A stretch of DNA of 6,913 nucleotides from Sphingomonas paucimobilis (lineage in GTDB: Bacteria > Pseudomonadota > Alphaproteobacteria > Sphingomonadales > Sphingomonadaceae): assembly GCA_945860425.1 (NCBI GenBank), contig CAMAQU010000089.1, positions 1 through 6,913 on the forward strand, written 5' to 3'. The position numbers were made by a program, and so were the translations under genes. The notes below the pieces were generated by a model. It searched no databases. It was not told the origin of the DNA and worked only from the letters and a program-made list of their open reading frames with translations. Positions 1 to 6,913 of this stretch are shown here, piece by piece; position 1 is the first letter of the stretch; the number at the start of each line of letters is the position of its first letter.

Positions 1-1
1 G

Positions 2-1396
2 TTACATATGGATCGGTTTACCCATCACCGCCATCGCCGCTTCTTTGAGCGCTTCAGACTGAGTTGGGTGGGCATGGCAGGTATAGGCGATGTCCTCGCT
101 CGTTGCGCCAAACTCCATCGCCTGCGCGGCCTGCGCGATCATAGTTCCCGCAAGGGAGGCGACAATATGCACGCCCAGAACGCGGTCGGTCTTTGCATCC
201 GCAATGACCTTTACAAAACCATCCGTGTCGCGGTTGGTCTTTGCCCGGCTATTTGCCATCATCGGGAACTTACCGACCTTTACCTCACCGCGCTCTTTCG
301 CCTGCTCTTCGGTCAAACCGACGCTCGCAAACTCGGGCATCGTGTAGACCACGCCTGGAATGACATCGTGATTGACGAGACCGATTTGGCCCGCGCAGAA
401 TTCTGCGGCCGCAATACCTTCATCCTCGGCCTTGTGCGCCAGCATTGGCCCCGGCGTCACATCCCCAATGGCGTAAATGCCCGGAGCCTTCGTCTGGAAA
501 TCATGGCCAACTTCAATCTGCCCGCGGGCATTGATCTCAACGCCCGCCTTGGCCAGATCAAGTCCTTCGGTATTGGGGCGACGACCGATCGCGACAATCA
601 CGCAATCCGCTTCAATCGTTTCGGGAGCACCGCCCGCCGATGGCTCAATCGTCACGGTCGCCTTGCCGCCCTTAACCGAAACACCCGTCACCTTGGTCGA
701 AAGCTTGAGCACAAAGCCCTGCTTCTTAAAAATCTTGGCCGCTTCCTTGCGAAGATCGCCGTCCATGCCGGGCAAAAGCTGATCAAGATATTCAACCACC
801 GTCACCTCAGCGCCCAGACGCCGCCAGACGCTGCCAAGTTCCAATCCAATCACGCCGCCACCAATGACGATGAGATGCTTTGGAACCTTGGGCAGCGTCA
901 ATGCGCCCGTTGAATCGACCACGACCTTTTGATCAATCTCCACACCCGGAAGCGGCGTGACGGAGGATCCAGTGGCGATCATGATCTTCTTGGCCGAATA
1001 GAGCATTCCGTTCACATCCACGCTATTGGGCGACGTGAAGCGTGCTTGGCCTCTGAGCCAATCCACCTTGTTCTTCTTGAACAGAAATTCGATGCCGCCG
1101 GTGAGTTCGCCGACAGCCTTATCCTTTTCGGCATGCATCGCCGTGAGATCGAGTTTCACATCCTTGAAGCTAATGCCAAATTTGGCGAGCGTCCCCGAAT
1201 GCGCCTCTTCATAAAGTTCCGACGCGTGCAGCAACGCTTTTGACGGGATGCACCCCACGTTCAGACATGTACCGCCAAGCGTTTCACGGCTTTCAACACA
1301 AGCGGTCTTCAACCCAAGCTGCGCGGCCCGAATGGCGGCCACATAGCCCCCCGGCCCCGCGCCGATGACGATTAGGTCGTATTGGGCCTCAGCCAT
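2..1396 (-). CDS. lpd: Dihydrolipoyl dehydrogenase (E3)
   Basis: FAD-containing E3 subunit that reoxidises the dihydrolipoyl group of SucB and reduces NAD+. At 464 residues it has the usual length. The FAD-binding motif is VIGAGPGGYVAA (10-21). The redox-active disulfide is Cys44-Cys49 in GGTCLNVGCIPSK. The NAD-binding motif is VIGGGVIGLELG (177-188), and acidic Glu202 at the end of the following strand fits NAD rather than NADP. The second FAD motif is GIYAIGDV (306-313), and the catalytic His443/Glu448 pair is in HAHPTQSE near the C-terminus. Start choice: the frame is open up to a TTG at 1415-1417 that overlaps sucB, and two adjacent ATGs follow. The second ATG (1394-1396) has the better 6-nt spacing to the AAGGAG site and gives MAEAQYDLIVIG. 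Stop TAA is at 2-4. Its place after sucB indicates an E3 serving the 2-oxoglutarate complex, possibly shared with other lipoyl complexes. Confidence 0.97.
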   Translation of the reverse strand: MAEAQYDLIVIGAGPGGYVAAIRAAQLGLKTACVESRETLGGTCLNVGCIPSKALLHASELYEEAHSGTLAKFGISFKDVKLDLTAMHAEKDKAVGELTGGIEFLFKKNKVDWLRGQARFTSPNSVDVNGMLYSAKKIMIATGSSVTPLPGVEIDQKVVVDSTGALTLPKVPKHLIVIGGGVIGLELGSVWRRLGAEVTVVEYLDQLLPGMDGDLRKEAAKIFKKQGFVLKLSTKVTGVSVKGGKATVTIEPSAGGAPETIEADCVIVAIGRRPNTEGLDLAKAGVEINARGQIEVGHDFQTKAPGIYAIGDVTPGPMLAHKAEDEGIAAAEFCAGQIGLVNHDVIPGVVYTMPEFASVGLTEEQAKERGEVKVGKFPMMANSRAKTNRDTDGFVKVIADAKTDRVLGVHIVASLAGTMIAQAAQAMEFGATSEDIAYTCHAHPTQSEALKEAAMAVMGKPIHM

Positions 1397-1402
1397 CATC
1401 TG

Positions 1403-1408
1403 CTCCTT
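1403..1408 (-). promoter_or_regulatory. Ribosome binding site of lpd overlapping the sucB stop codon
   Basis: Minus-strand AAGGAG shares its first two bases with the sucB TAA (1407-1409). It is 3 nt from the first ATG (1397-1399) and 6 nt from the second (1394-1396), which favours the second as the lpd start. The overlap suggests coupled translation of sucB and lpd. Confidence 0.75.
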
Positions 1409-2606
1409 AAAGGTCAATCAACAGGCGCGTTGGGTCTTCAATTGCGTTCTTCACCGCGACCAAAAAGGTCACCGCTTCACGGCCATCGATCAGACGGTGA
1501 TCATAGCTCAGCGCCAAATACATCATCGGGCGAATAACAATCTGGCCATCTCGGACAACCGGGCGGTCTTCTATCCGGTGGAGGCCAAGCACGGCTGACT
1601 GTGGTGGATTGATAATCGGCGTGGACATGAGCGAACCAAACACGCCGCCATTGGAGATGGTGAAGGTGCCGCCCTTCATATCTTCCATCGTCAAGCTGCC
1701 ATCCTTGGCCCGGGCGCCAAAATCGCCGATTGTGCGCTCAATATCTGCAACGGACATGTCCTGCGCATCCCGAATAACCGGCACAACAAGGCCGTTCGGC
1801 GCAGAAACAGCAACGGAAATGTCCGCATAGTTGCGATAGACAATTTCTTCGCCCTCAATTGAGCCATTCACCGCTGGAATATCGCGCAAGGCCATGCATA
1901 CGGCCTTGGTGAAAAAGCCCATAAAGCCGAGGCGCACGCCGTGCTTCTTTTCAAATAAATCCTTATATTTGGCACGCGCTTCCATCACGGCGGTCATGTC
2001 AACATCGTTAAATGTCGTCAGCATGGCGGCAGTATTCTGCGCTTCCTTCAGCCGCTTGGCGACGGTCTGACGCAGGCGCGTCATGCGCACCCGTTCTTCA
2101 CCCCGCGCTGAGGCTGCAGGAGCAAGCACGGGTTGGACGCTGGGTGCAGATTCCGCCGTTGCGACCGGACTTGCCGAAGTGACAGCCGCCAAAACATCAT
2201 CCTTGGTCAGTCGACCATCCTTGCCCGTGCCCTTAATCTTGGTCGGGTCCAGACCGTGTTCGAGTACCAGACGCCGAACAGAAGGAGAAAGGGTCAGATC
2301 CCCCGAATCCTCAGCCATGGCTGCCGGGGCAGACGCCGCGCTTGCGACTGGCACGCTACCGGCGGCGGCGCTTGCTTCAATCACACCAATGACCGCACCA
2401 ACATTCACAGTCGCGCCTTCCGAAACAACCTGCGCGCCCATGACACCCGCAACTGGCGCTGTAACTTCGACAGCGACCTTATCTGTTTCAAGGCTGGCAA
2501 TCGGTTCATCAGCGGCCACCGCTTCGCCCGGCTTTTTCAGCCATTGGCCAAGTGTTGCTTCCGCAATGGATTCGCCCAGAGTGGGAACGATAACTTCTGT
2601 CGACAT
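1407..2606 (-). CDS. sucB: Dihydrolipoyllysine-residue succinyltransferase (E2 of 2-oxoglutarate dehydrogenase)
   Basis: Core-forming E2 subunit of the 2-oxoglutarate dehydrogenase complex (also called odhB), which transfers the succinyl group from lipoyl-lysine to CoA. The 399 residues match the family length (about 400). Order of domains: one lipoyl domain (about 2-77) with the lipoylated Lys43 in ETDKVAVEV; an Ala-rich flexible linker (about 78-102); the peripheral subunit-binding domain that holds E1/E3 (about 104-143, SPSVRRLVLEHGLDPTKIKGTGKDGRLTKDD); a second Ala/Pro linker (about 144-167); and the catalytic acyltransferase domain (about 170-399) with the active-site motif YDHRLIDGREA, His370 and Asp374. 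A single lipoyl domain and the 2-oxoglutarate-type sequence distinguish it from the pyruvate dehydrogenase E2. It starts 2 nt after sucA stops and ends 10 nt before lpd. Confidence 0.98.
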   Translation of the reverse strand: MSTEVIVPTLGESIAEATLGQWLKKPGEAVAADEPIASLETDKVAVEVTAPVAGVMGAQVVSEGATVNVGAVIGVIEASAAAGSVPVASAASAPAAMAEDSGDLTLSPSVRRLVLEHGLDPTKIKGTGKDGRLTKDDVLAAVTSASPVATAESAPSVQPVLAPAASARGEERVRMTRLRQTVAKRLKEAQNTAAMLTTFNDVDMTAVMEARAKYKDLFEKKHGVRLGFMGFFTKAVCMALRDIPAVNGSIEGEEIVYRNYADISVAVSAPNGLVVPVIRDAQDMSVADIERTIGDFGARAKDGSLTMEDMKGGTFTISNGGVFGSLMSTPIINPPQSAVLGLHRIEDRPVVRDGQIVIRPMMYLALSYDHRLIDGREAVTFLVAVKNAIEDPTRLLIDL

Positions 2607-2608
2607 GA

Positions 2609-5416
2609 TCAGCCTTTCCGCTGGCGTCTAATTTCGGTGCGCACGCTGTGTCCGAGCGCGTGGGAGATGAGGGCCGCCTGTTCAGCCTGGTGGCGCTTCA
2701 TCAGGCCTGTCGCGGTGGACGCACTGGCCTTACGGCCGGCATAGCGCGCACGATCTGGTCCAATGCCCGCCGCTGCCAGACATTCCTCGATATAAGGCTC
2801 CACAAAGAACCAAGACCCGTTGTTCTTCGGTTCTTCCTGAGCCCAGACCACCTCTTCCAAATTCACCATCCGCTTCAGGCGCACGATGAGTGGTTCAGAC
2901 GGGAACGGATAAAGCTGCTCAAGCCGGACAATGGCTGTATTCTGATCGCCAGCCGCATTGCGCGCTTCCATCAGATCATAAGCAACCTTGCCAGAGCACA
3001 GCACGAGCCGCTTCACATCCTTATCGTCCGGCGCCCATGGGTCAGACAGAATGCGCATGAAATGGCTCTGATCGAGGAACTGATCCACGTGAGACACAGC
3101 CATTTTATGACGCAGCAAGGACTTTGGCGTCATGATGATCAAGGGCTTGCGGAACTGGCGATGCATCTGCCGACGCAAAATGTGATAATAATTCGCTGGC
3201 GTCGTGCAATTCGCGACCTGAATATTATCCTCAGCACACAGCTGCAAATAACGCTCAAGCCGCGCGGAGCTGTGTTCTGGCCCCTGCCCTTCATAGCCAT
3301 GCGGCAAAAGCATCACGAGGCCATTCGCGCGCAACCATTTTGATTCACCCGCCGCTATGAACTGATCGATCATGACTTGGGCACCATTGGCGAAATCGCC
3401 AAACTGCCCTTCCCAAAGCACCAGGCTTTTCGGATCTGCGCCCGCATAACCATATTCGAAGCCCAGAACGCCGAATTCAGACAAGGGGCTATCCAGCACC
3501 TCAAAACGTCCATGCGGAACGGTCGACAGTGGAATATATTTATTCTCAGTGGCCTGATCGACCCAGACTGCGTGACGGTGGCTAAAGGTGCCGCGCCCAG
3601 AATCCTGCCCGGACAAGCGCACGCCATAGCCTTCCGACAACAGCGACCCAAAGGCCAAGGCTTCGGCCGTTGCCCAGTCAAAGCCATCGCCACTGGTGAA
3701 CATCGTCTTTTTCGCATCCAGAACGCGGTTGAGCGTCGGGTGCACCTTCACATCCTCGGGCACTGTCGTCAGCGTGCGGCCAAGGCTATCGAGCAGCTTT
3801 TTAGAAATACCTGTTGGCACGTTGCGACGTGCTGTTTCTGGATCAGCTGGCTTGCTGAGACCCGCCCAGCGCCCGCCAAACCAGTCGGCATCATTTGCCT
3901 TATAGTCGGAGGCCGCTTTGAACTCCTGCTCCAAAATCTGGGTGAAGCGCATGGCATGTTCGCCAGCCCAATTGCCGTCGATAACACGCTGATCAACCAA
4001 CCGCTGGGCATAAATTTGGGACACGCCGGGATGCGACTTAATTGTTTGATACATGAGCGGCTGTGTAAAACCGGGTTCATCCCCTTCATTATGGCCGAAG
4101 CGACGATAGCACCACATGTCGATAACAATGTCGCGATGGAATGTCTGGCGGAACTCGACAGCCATCTTGCACGCGAACGTCACAGCTTCAGGGTCATCGC
4201 CATTCACATGCAGGATCGGCGCCTGAACGCCCTTGGCCACATCTGACGGATAGGGAGAGGAGCGGGCAAATTGCGGGCTGGTGGTAAAGCCGACCTGATT
4301 GTTCACAATAAAGTGGATGCAGCCACCCGTATTATAGCCACGAATACCAGAGAAGCCGAGGCATTCCCAAACAATCCCCTGCCCTGCAAAGGCGGCGTCG
4401 CCGTGCAGCAAGACCGGCAAGACCTGCGTATGCTTGCCCTTGCCAATATCATCGCGGAACGTCTGGTTGGCGCGGACCTTTCCAAGCACAACCGGGTCCA
4501 CAGCCTCAAGGTGCGACGGGTTGGGTACAAGGCTCATATGCACGTTGATGCCGTCAAATTCGCGATCGGTGGATGTGCCGAGATGGTATTTCACATCGCC
4601 CGAACCGCCAACATCATCTGGGTTGGCAGAGCCACCCGAAAACTCGTGGAAGATGATGCGATAGGGCTTAGCCATGACGTTAGCGAGCACGTTGAGGCGG
4701 CCACGATGCGGCATGCCAATCACGATCTCGCGCACGCCTTGCGCGCCGCCATGTTTGATAAAGCTTTCCAGCGCGGGGATCATTGCCTCTCCGCCATCAA
4801 GGCCAAACCGCTTGGTGCCAACATATTTGCGGCCCAAGAACTTTTCATATTGCTCGGCTTCGATAACTTTGGCGAGGATCGCCTTTTTACCCTCTGCTGT
4901 GAAGCCGATAGACTTATCTGCGCCTTCCATGCGCTCTTGGAAAAAGCGGCGCTCCGCCACGTCTGAAATATGCATATATTCCAAACCGACATTGCCACAA
5001 TAATTTGCGCGCAAAATTGCAACGAGATCCCGAACGGTGACCCAACCAAGGCCCATTGTCCCGCCAACATAGACGGTACGATCAAGATCTGCGCCTGAAA
5101 ACCCATGATATTCCGGCGTCAAATCGGCGGGAAGGTCTTGCTTGGTCAGGCCGAGCGGATCGAGGTTCGCCGCCAAATGCCCCCGCACCCGATAGGTGCG
5201 AATGAGCATCATGGCCCGAATTGAATCTGCCGCAGCGGACGCCACGTCGGCCTGCGCCAGTGGCTTGCCTGCTGCTTTGGCCGCCCGCTTAACCGCAACC
5301 TGCATTTGGGTTGGATCCAAAGCGGCAGTCAGATCATCCGTATCCGACAAGGGCCAGTTGGGTCTCGCCCAACTTGGGCCTTGTTCGGCATCGAATTCGT
5401 GGCTTTCAAAACCCAT
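2609..5416 (-). CDS. sucA: 2-oxoglutarate dehydrogenase E1 component
   Basis: Thiamine diphosphate-dependent E1 subunit of the 2-oxoglutarate dehydrogenase complex. It decarboxylates 2-oxoglutarate and passes the succinyl group to the lipoyl arm of SucB. At 935 residues it is close to the usual size (about 930-990). The N-terminal segment (1-90, with GPSWARPNWPL and RTYRVRGHLAANLDPLGL) is the region that contacts E2 in this family. Catalytic-core motifs are GMPHRGRLNVL (His237), KYHLG (His278), SHLEAVDPVVLGK (301-313), the ThDP/Mg motif from GDAAFAGQG (339-347) to NNQVGFTT (372-379), and GHNEGDEP (441-448). The C-terminal half has SHRHAVW, GFEYGYA, LLPHGYEGQGPEHSSARLER and EEPKNNGSW. Start choice: an in-frame GTG lies two codons upstream (5420-5422), but ATG 5414-5416 gives the MGFE N-terminus I recognise from sphingomonads. 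The stop TGA is 2 nt before sucB. The gene is intact. Confidence 0.98.
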   Translation of the reverse strand: MGFESHEFDAEQGPSWARPNWPLSDTDDLTAALDPTQMQVAVKRAAKAAGKPLAQADVASAAADSIRAMMLIRTYRVRGHLAANLDPLGLTKQDLPADLTPEYHGFSGADLDRTVYVGGTMGLGWVTVRDLVAILRANYCGNVGLEYMHISDVAERRFFQERMEGADKSIGFTAEGKKAILAKVIEAEQYEKFLGRKYVGTKRFGLDGGEAMIPALESFIKHGGAQGVREIVIGMPHRGRLNVLANVMAKPYRIIFHEFSGGSANPDDVGGSGDVKYHLGTSTDREFDGINVHMSLVPNPSHLEAVDPVVLGKVRANQTFRDDIGKGKHTQVLPVLLHGDAAFAGQGIVWECLGFSGIRGYNTGGCIHFIVNNQVGFTTSPQFARSSPYPSDVAKGVQAPILHVNGDDPEAVTFACKMAVEFRQTFHRDIVIDMWCYRRFGHNEGDEPGFTQPLMYQTIKSHPGVSQIYAQRLVDQRVIDGNWAGEHAMRFTQILEQEFKAASDYKANDADWFGGRWAGLSKPADPETARRNVPTGISKKLLDSLGRTLTTVPEDVKVHPTLNRVLDAKKTMFTSGDGFDWATAEALAFGSLLSEGYGVRLSGQDSGRGTFSHRHAVWVDQATENKYIPLSTVPHGRFEVLDSPLSEFGVLGFEYGYAGADPKSLVLWEGQFGDFANGAQVMIDQFIAAGESKWLRANGLVMLLPHGYEGQGPEHSSARLERYLQLCAEDNIQVANCTTPANYYHILRRQMHRQFRKPLIIMTPKSLLRHKMAVSHVDQFLDQSHFMRILSDPWAPDDKDVKRLVLCSGKVAYDLMEARNAAGDQNTAIVRLEQLYPFPSEPLIVRLKRMVNLEEVVWAQEEPKNNGSWFFVEPYIEECLAAAGIGPDRARYAGRKASASTATGLMKRHQAEQAALISHALGHSVRTEIRRQRKG
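2613..2619 (-). promoter_or_regulatory. Ribosome binding site of sucB inside the end of sucA
   Basis: Minus-strand GGAAAGG encodes part of the last SucA codons and lies 6 nt before the sucB ATG, with the sucA TGA between them. This layout is typical of translational coupling and would help keep E1 and E2 synthesis in proportion; the coupling itself is inferred. Confidence 0.65.
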
Positions 5417-5426
5417 GATCACGCTT

Positions 5427-5430
5427 TCCT
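5427..5430 (-). promoter_or_regulatory. Ribosome binding site of sucA
   Basis: Minus-strand AGGA, within CCAGGAAAGC, is the only clear Shine-Dalgarno match in the 45-bp sucD-sucA gap. It lies 4 nt from the GTG at 5420-5422 and 10 nt from the ATG at 5414-5416, so spacing alone is not decisive. I prefer the ATG because of codon type and the familiar protein N-terminus. Confidence 0.55.
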
Positions 5431-5461
5431 GGGGAGAGGATGGAGCGGGTGAGGCCCGAAG

Positions 5462-6346
5462 TTAACCCTTCAGAACCTCAACCAGTGTCTTTCCAAGTTC
5501 AGATGGCGATGGCGACACGCGGATGCCCGCTGCCTCCATTGCCGCAATCTTGCTATCGGCATCCCCCTTGCCGCCCGAAACAATGGCGCCTGCATGGCCC
5601 ATGCGACGTCCCGGAGGCGCCGTACGACCTGCAATAAAGCCCACCATCGGCTTTTTGCGGCCACGCTTGGCTTCATCGATCAGGAATTGTGCGGCTTCTT
5701 CTTCTGCAGACCCGCCAATTTCGCCGATCATGATGATCGACTGCGTCGCATCATCGGCAAGGAATGCTTCCAAGCAATCGATAAAGTTGGTGCCGTTGAC
5801 CGGGTCCCCACCGATGCCGACAGCGGTCGTCTGGCCAAGGCCTTCTGCTGTGGTCTGAAACACGGCTTCATAGGTGAGTGTGCCCGAACGCGAGACAACA
5901 CCGACCGAACCCTTGGAAAAGATATTGCCGGGCATAATGCCGATTTTGCATTCACCAGGGGTCAGGACACCCGGGCAATTCGGACCAATGAGGCGCGATT
6001 TGGAACCGGAAAGCGCGCGCTTGACCTTCACCATATCCAGCACTGGAATACCTTCGGTGATGCACACGATGAGCGGAACTTCCGCATCAATCGCTTCCAA
6101 AATCGAGTCAGCCGCAAAGGGCGGCGGAACGTAAATAACGGATGCGTCTGCGCCCGTCTTGGTGACGGCTTCAGCCACAGTATCGAACACAGGAAGCCCG
6201 ATATGCGTCGTACCGCCCTTACCCGGCGTGACGCCGCCCACCATCTGCGTGCCGTAATCCAGCGCCGCTTGTGTGTGGAAGGTGCCTGTGTCCCCCGTCA
6301 TACCCTGCGTGATGACTTTGGTATTCTTGCTGACGAAAATGCTCAT
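5462..6346 (-). CDS. sucD: Succinyl-CoA synthetase (ADP/GDP-forming) alpha subunit
   Basis: Alpha subunit of succinate-CoA ligase, which interconverts succinyl-CoA plus phosphate and NDP with succinate, CoA and NTP; this is the substrate-level phosphorylation step of the TCA cycle. At 294 residues it matches the family length. The N-terminal CoA-binding Rossmann domain carries QGMTGDTGTFHT (residues 14-25) and GGVTPGKGG (37-45). IGPNCPGVLTPGE starts near residue 120. The ligase domain has Glu209 in GEIGGSAEEEAA and the phosphorylated active-site His251 in GRRMGHAGAIVSGGKG. The ATG at 6344-6346 has a strong upstream ribosome binding site. The nucleotide used (ADP or GDP) is set by the beta subunit SucC and cannot be read here. 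Unusually for alphaproteobacteria, sucC is not next to it: mdh lies 33 bp upstream and sucA 45 bp downstream. Confidence 0.98.
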   Translation of the reverse strand: MSIFVSKNTKVITQGMTGDTGTFHTQAALDYGTQMVGGVTPGKGGTTHIGLPVFDTVAEAVTKTGADASVIYVPPPFAADSILEAIDAEVPLIVCITEGIPVLDMVKVKRALSGSKSRLIGPNCPGVLTPGECKIGIMPGNIFSKGSVGVVSRSGTLTYEAVFQTTAEGLGQTTAVGIGGDPVNGTNFIDCLEAFLADDATQSIIMIGEIGGSAEEEAAQFLIDEAKRGRKKPMVGFIAGRTAPPGRRMGHAGAIVSGGKGDADSKIAAMEAAGIRVSPSPSELGKTLVEVLKG

Positions 6347-6353
6347 ATGCGCT

Positions 6354-6360
6354 CTCCCCT
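6354..6360 (-). promoter_or_regulatory. Ribosome binding site of sucD
   Basis: On the minus strand AGGGGAG lies 7 nt before the sucD ATG, a strong Shine-Dalgarno match with good spacing. It sits in the 33-bp mdh-sucD gap and supports independent initiation of sucD within the shared transcript. The gap contains no recognisable hairpin or promoter. Confidence 0.8.
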
Positions 6361-6379
6361 TATTCTAAAGCGCCGAAAA

Positions 6380-6913
6380 TTAGGCGAGGTCTGGATCAAT
6401 GCCCTTACAGGCGTCCAGCAATTCCTTAACCGCGTCGACAGACACTTGGAGATTGGCCTTGGCTTCTTCATCCAACTGGATCTCAACAATCTGCTCAACA
6501 CCGCCCGCCCCGATGATCACCGGGACGCCGACATAGAGATCATCCACGCCATATTGGCCGGTCAAATGGGCGGCGCAGGGCAACAGACGCTTTTGATCGC
6601 GCAGATAGGCCTCGGCCATCGCGATGCCGCTGGTGGCTGGCGCGTAAAAGGCAGAGCCCGTCTTCAACAGACCCACGATTTCGCCGCCGCCGGACCGCGT
6701 GCGCTGCACGATTGCGTCAATTCGCTCTTTGGTCGAACGGCCCTGCTTGATGAGATCAGGAATAGGAATGCCAGCAACCGTCGAATATTCGACAACCGGC
6801 ACCATCGTATCGCCATGACCACCGAGCACGAAGGATGTAACGTCACGCACCGATACCTTGAACTCTTCCGCCAGGAAATGGCTGAAGCGCGCTGAATCCA
6901 GAACGCCCGCCAT
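6380..6913 (-). CDS. mdh: Malate dehydrogenase, C-terminal part (5' end outside window)
   Basis: NAD-dependent malate dehydrogenase, a cytoplasmic enzyme of the TCA cycle that oxidises malate to oxaloacetate. The 177 visible residues are the C-terminal part of a protein usually about 320 residues long. The ATG at the window edge (MAGVLDSARF) is an internal methionine of the family, not the start, so roughly 140 N-terminal residues with the NAD-binding Rossmann fold are missing. Visible landmarks are the substrate-binding Arg in VLDSARF, the catalytic His in GGHGDTMVP (codon at 6815-6817), the GLLKTGSAFYAPA segment and the C-terminal GVPVIIGAGGVE strand. This is the LDH-like type of MDH found in alphaproteobacteria. 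It ends with TAA 33 bp before sucD and is the most upstream gene visible of the operon. Lactate dehydrogenase is the main alternative, since the specificity loop lies outside the window, but the suc context favours MDH. Confidence 0.95.
   Translation of the reverse strand: MAGVLDSARFSHFLAEEFKVSVRDVTSFVLGGHGDTMVPVVEYSTVAGIPIPDLIKQGRSTKERIDAIVQRTRSGGGEIVGLLKTGSAFYAPATSGIAMAEAYLRDQKRLLPCAAHLTGQYGVDDLYVGVPVIIGAGGVEQIVEIQLDEEAKANLQVSVDAVKELLDACKGIDPDLA

Noticed and set aside
8..913. A 301-codon plus-strand open frame antisense to lpd.
   Set aside because: It lies wholly inside lpd, has no recognisable motif and has the Arg/His-rich composition of a shadow frame.
2300..2375. A low-complexity Ala-rich segment inside sucB that looks like a repeat.
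   Set aside because: It encodes the flexible linker between the lipoyl and subunit-binding domains, a normal feature of E2 proteins.
3377..4246. A 289-codon plus-strand open frame antisense to sucA, with other shadow frames nearby.
   Set aside because: sucA is intact through this region with all expected E1 motifs, and the antisense product resembles nothing I know.
5446..5458. A possible small hairpin (CGGG / CCCG, 5-nt loop) in the sucD-sucA gap.
   Set aside because: The stem is only 4 bp and no U-rich tract follows it, so it is not a credible terminator or attenuator.
5594..6895. A 433-codon open frame on the plus strand, antisense to sucD and mdh, the longest opposite-strand frame in the window.
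   Set aside because: It overlaps two genes whose frames carry complete family motifs. Its translation is rich in Arg, His and Asn with no recognisable domain, as expected for the complement of a coding sequence.
6911..6913. ATG at the window edge as a possible true start of a 177-residue protein.
   Set aside because: The sequence MAGVLDSARF is internal to malate dehydrogenase; the gene simply runs off the window.

Overview
This window is one continuous stretch of a tricarboxylic acid cycle operon, read entirely from the minus strand. In transcription order, from the right edge to the left, it holds the 3' part of mdh (malate dehydrogenase), sucD (succinyl-CoA synthetase alpha), sucA (2-oxoglutarate dehydrogenase E1), sucB (dihydrolipoyl succinyltransferase E2) and lpd (dihydrolipoyl dehydrogenase E3). 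The four complete genes have intact frames and every catalytic motif I looked for. No RNA gene, mobile element, CRISPR array or long repeat was seen.

The clustering of mdh with suc genes and a dedicated lpd is an alphaproteobacterial arrangement. The protein sequences, especially the SucA N-terminus (MGFES...GPSWARPNWPL) and the MDH C-terminal half, look to me most like Sphingomonadales (sphingomonads). That placement is recognition from memory, not a search result. Base composition is moderate, somewhat above half G+C by eye, and even across the window, with no sign of horizontal transfer.

Layout: mdh (6380-6913, 5' end outside the window), 33-bp gap, sucD (5462-6346), 45-bp gap, sucA (2609-5416), 2-bp gap, sucB (1407-2606), 10-bp gap, lpd (2-1396). 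The lpd stop codon is almost at the left edge, so any terminator lies outside. No gap is long enough for another gene, and I see no convincing internal promoter or terminator. The window contains no stretch over 300 bases without a gene.

The genes cover consecutive oxidative steps. SucA, SucB and Lpd form the 2-oxoglutarate dehydrogenase complex making succinyl-CoA and NADH. SucD, with a SucC partner not encoded here, converts succinyl-CoA to succinate with nucleotide triphosphate formation. Mdh closes the cycle by oxidising malate to oxaloacetate. The one point of gene-content interest is that sucC, which usually lies between mdh and sucD in alphaproteobacteria, is absent there. I found no evidence of a previously undescribed system; this is ordinary core metabolism.
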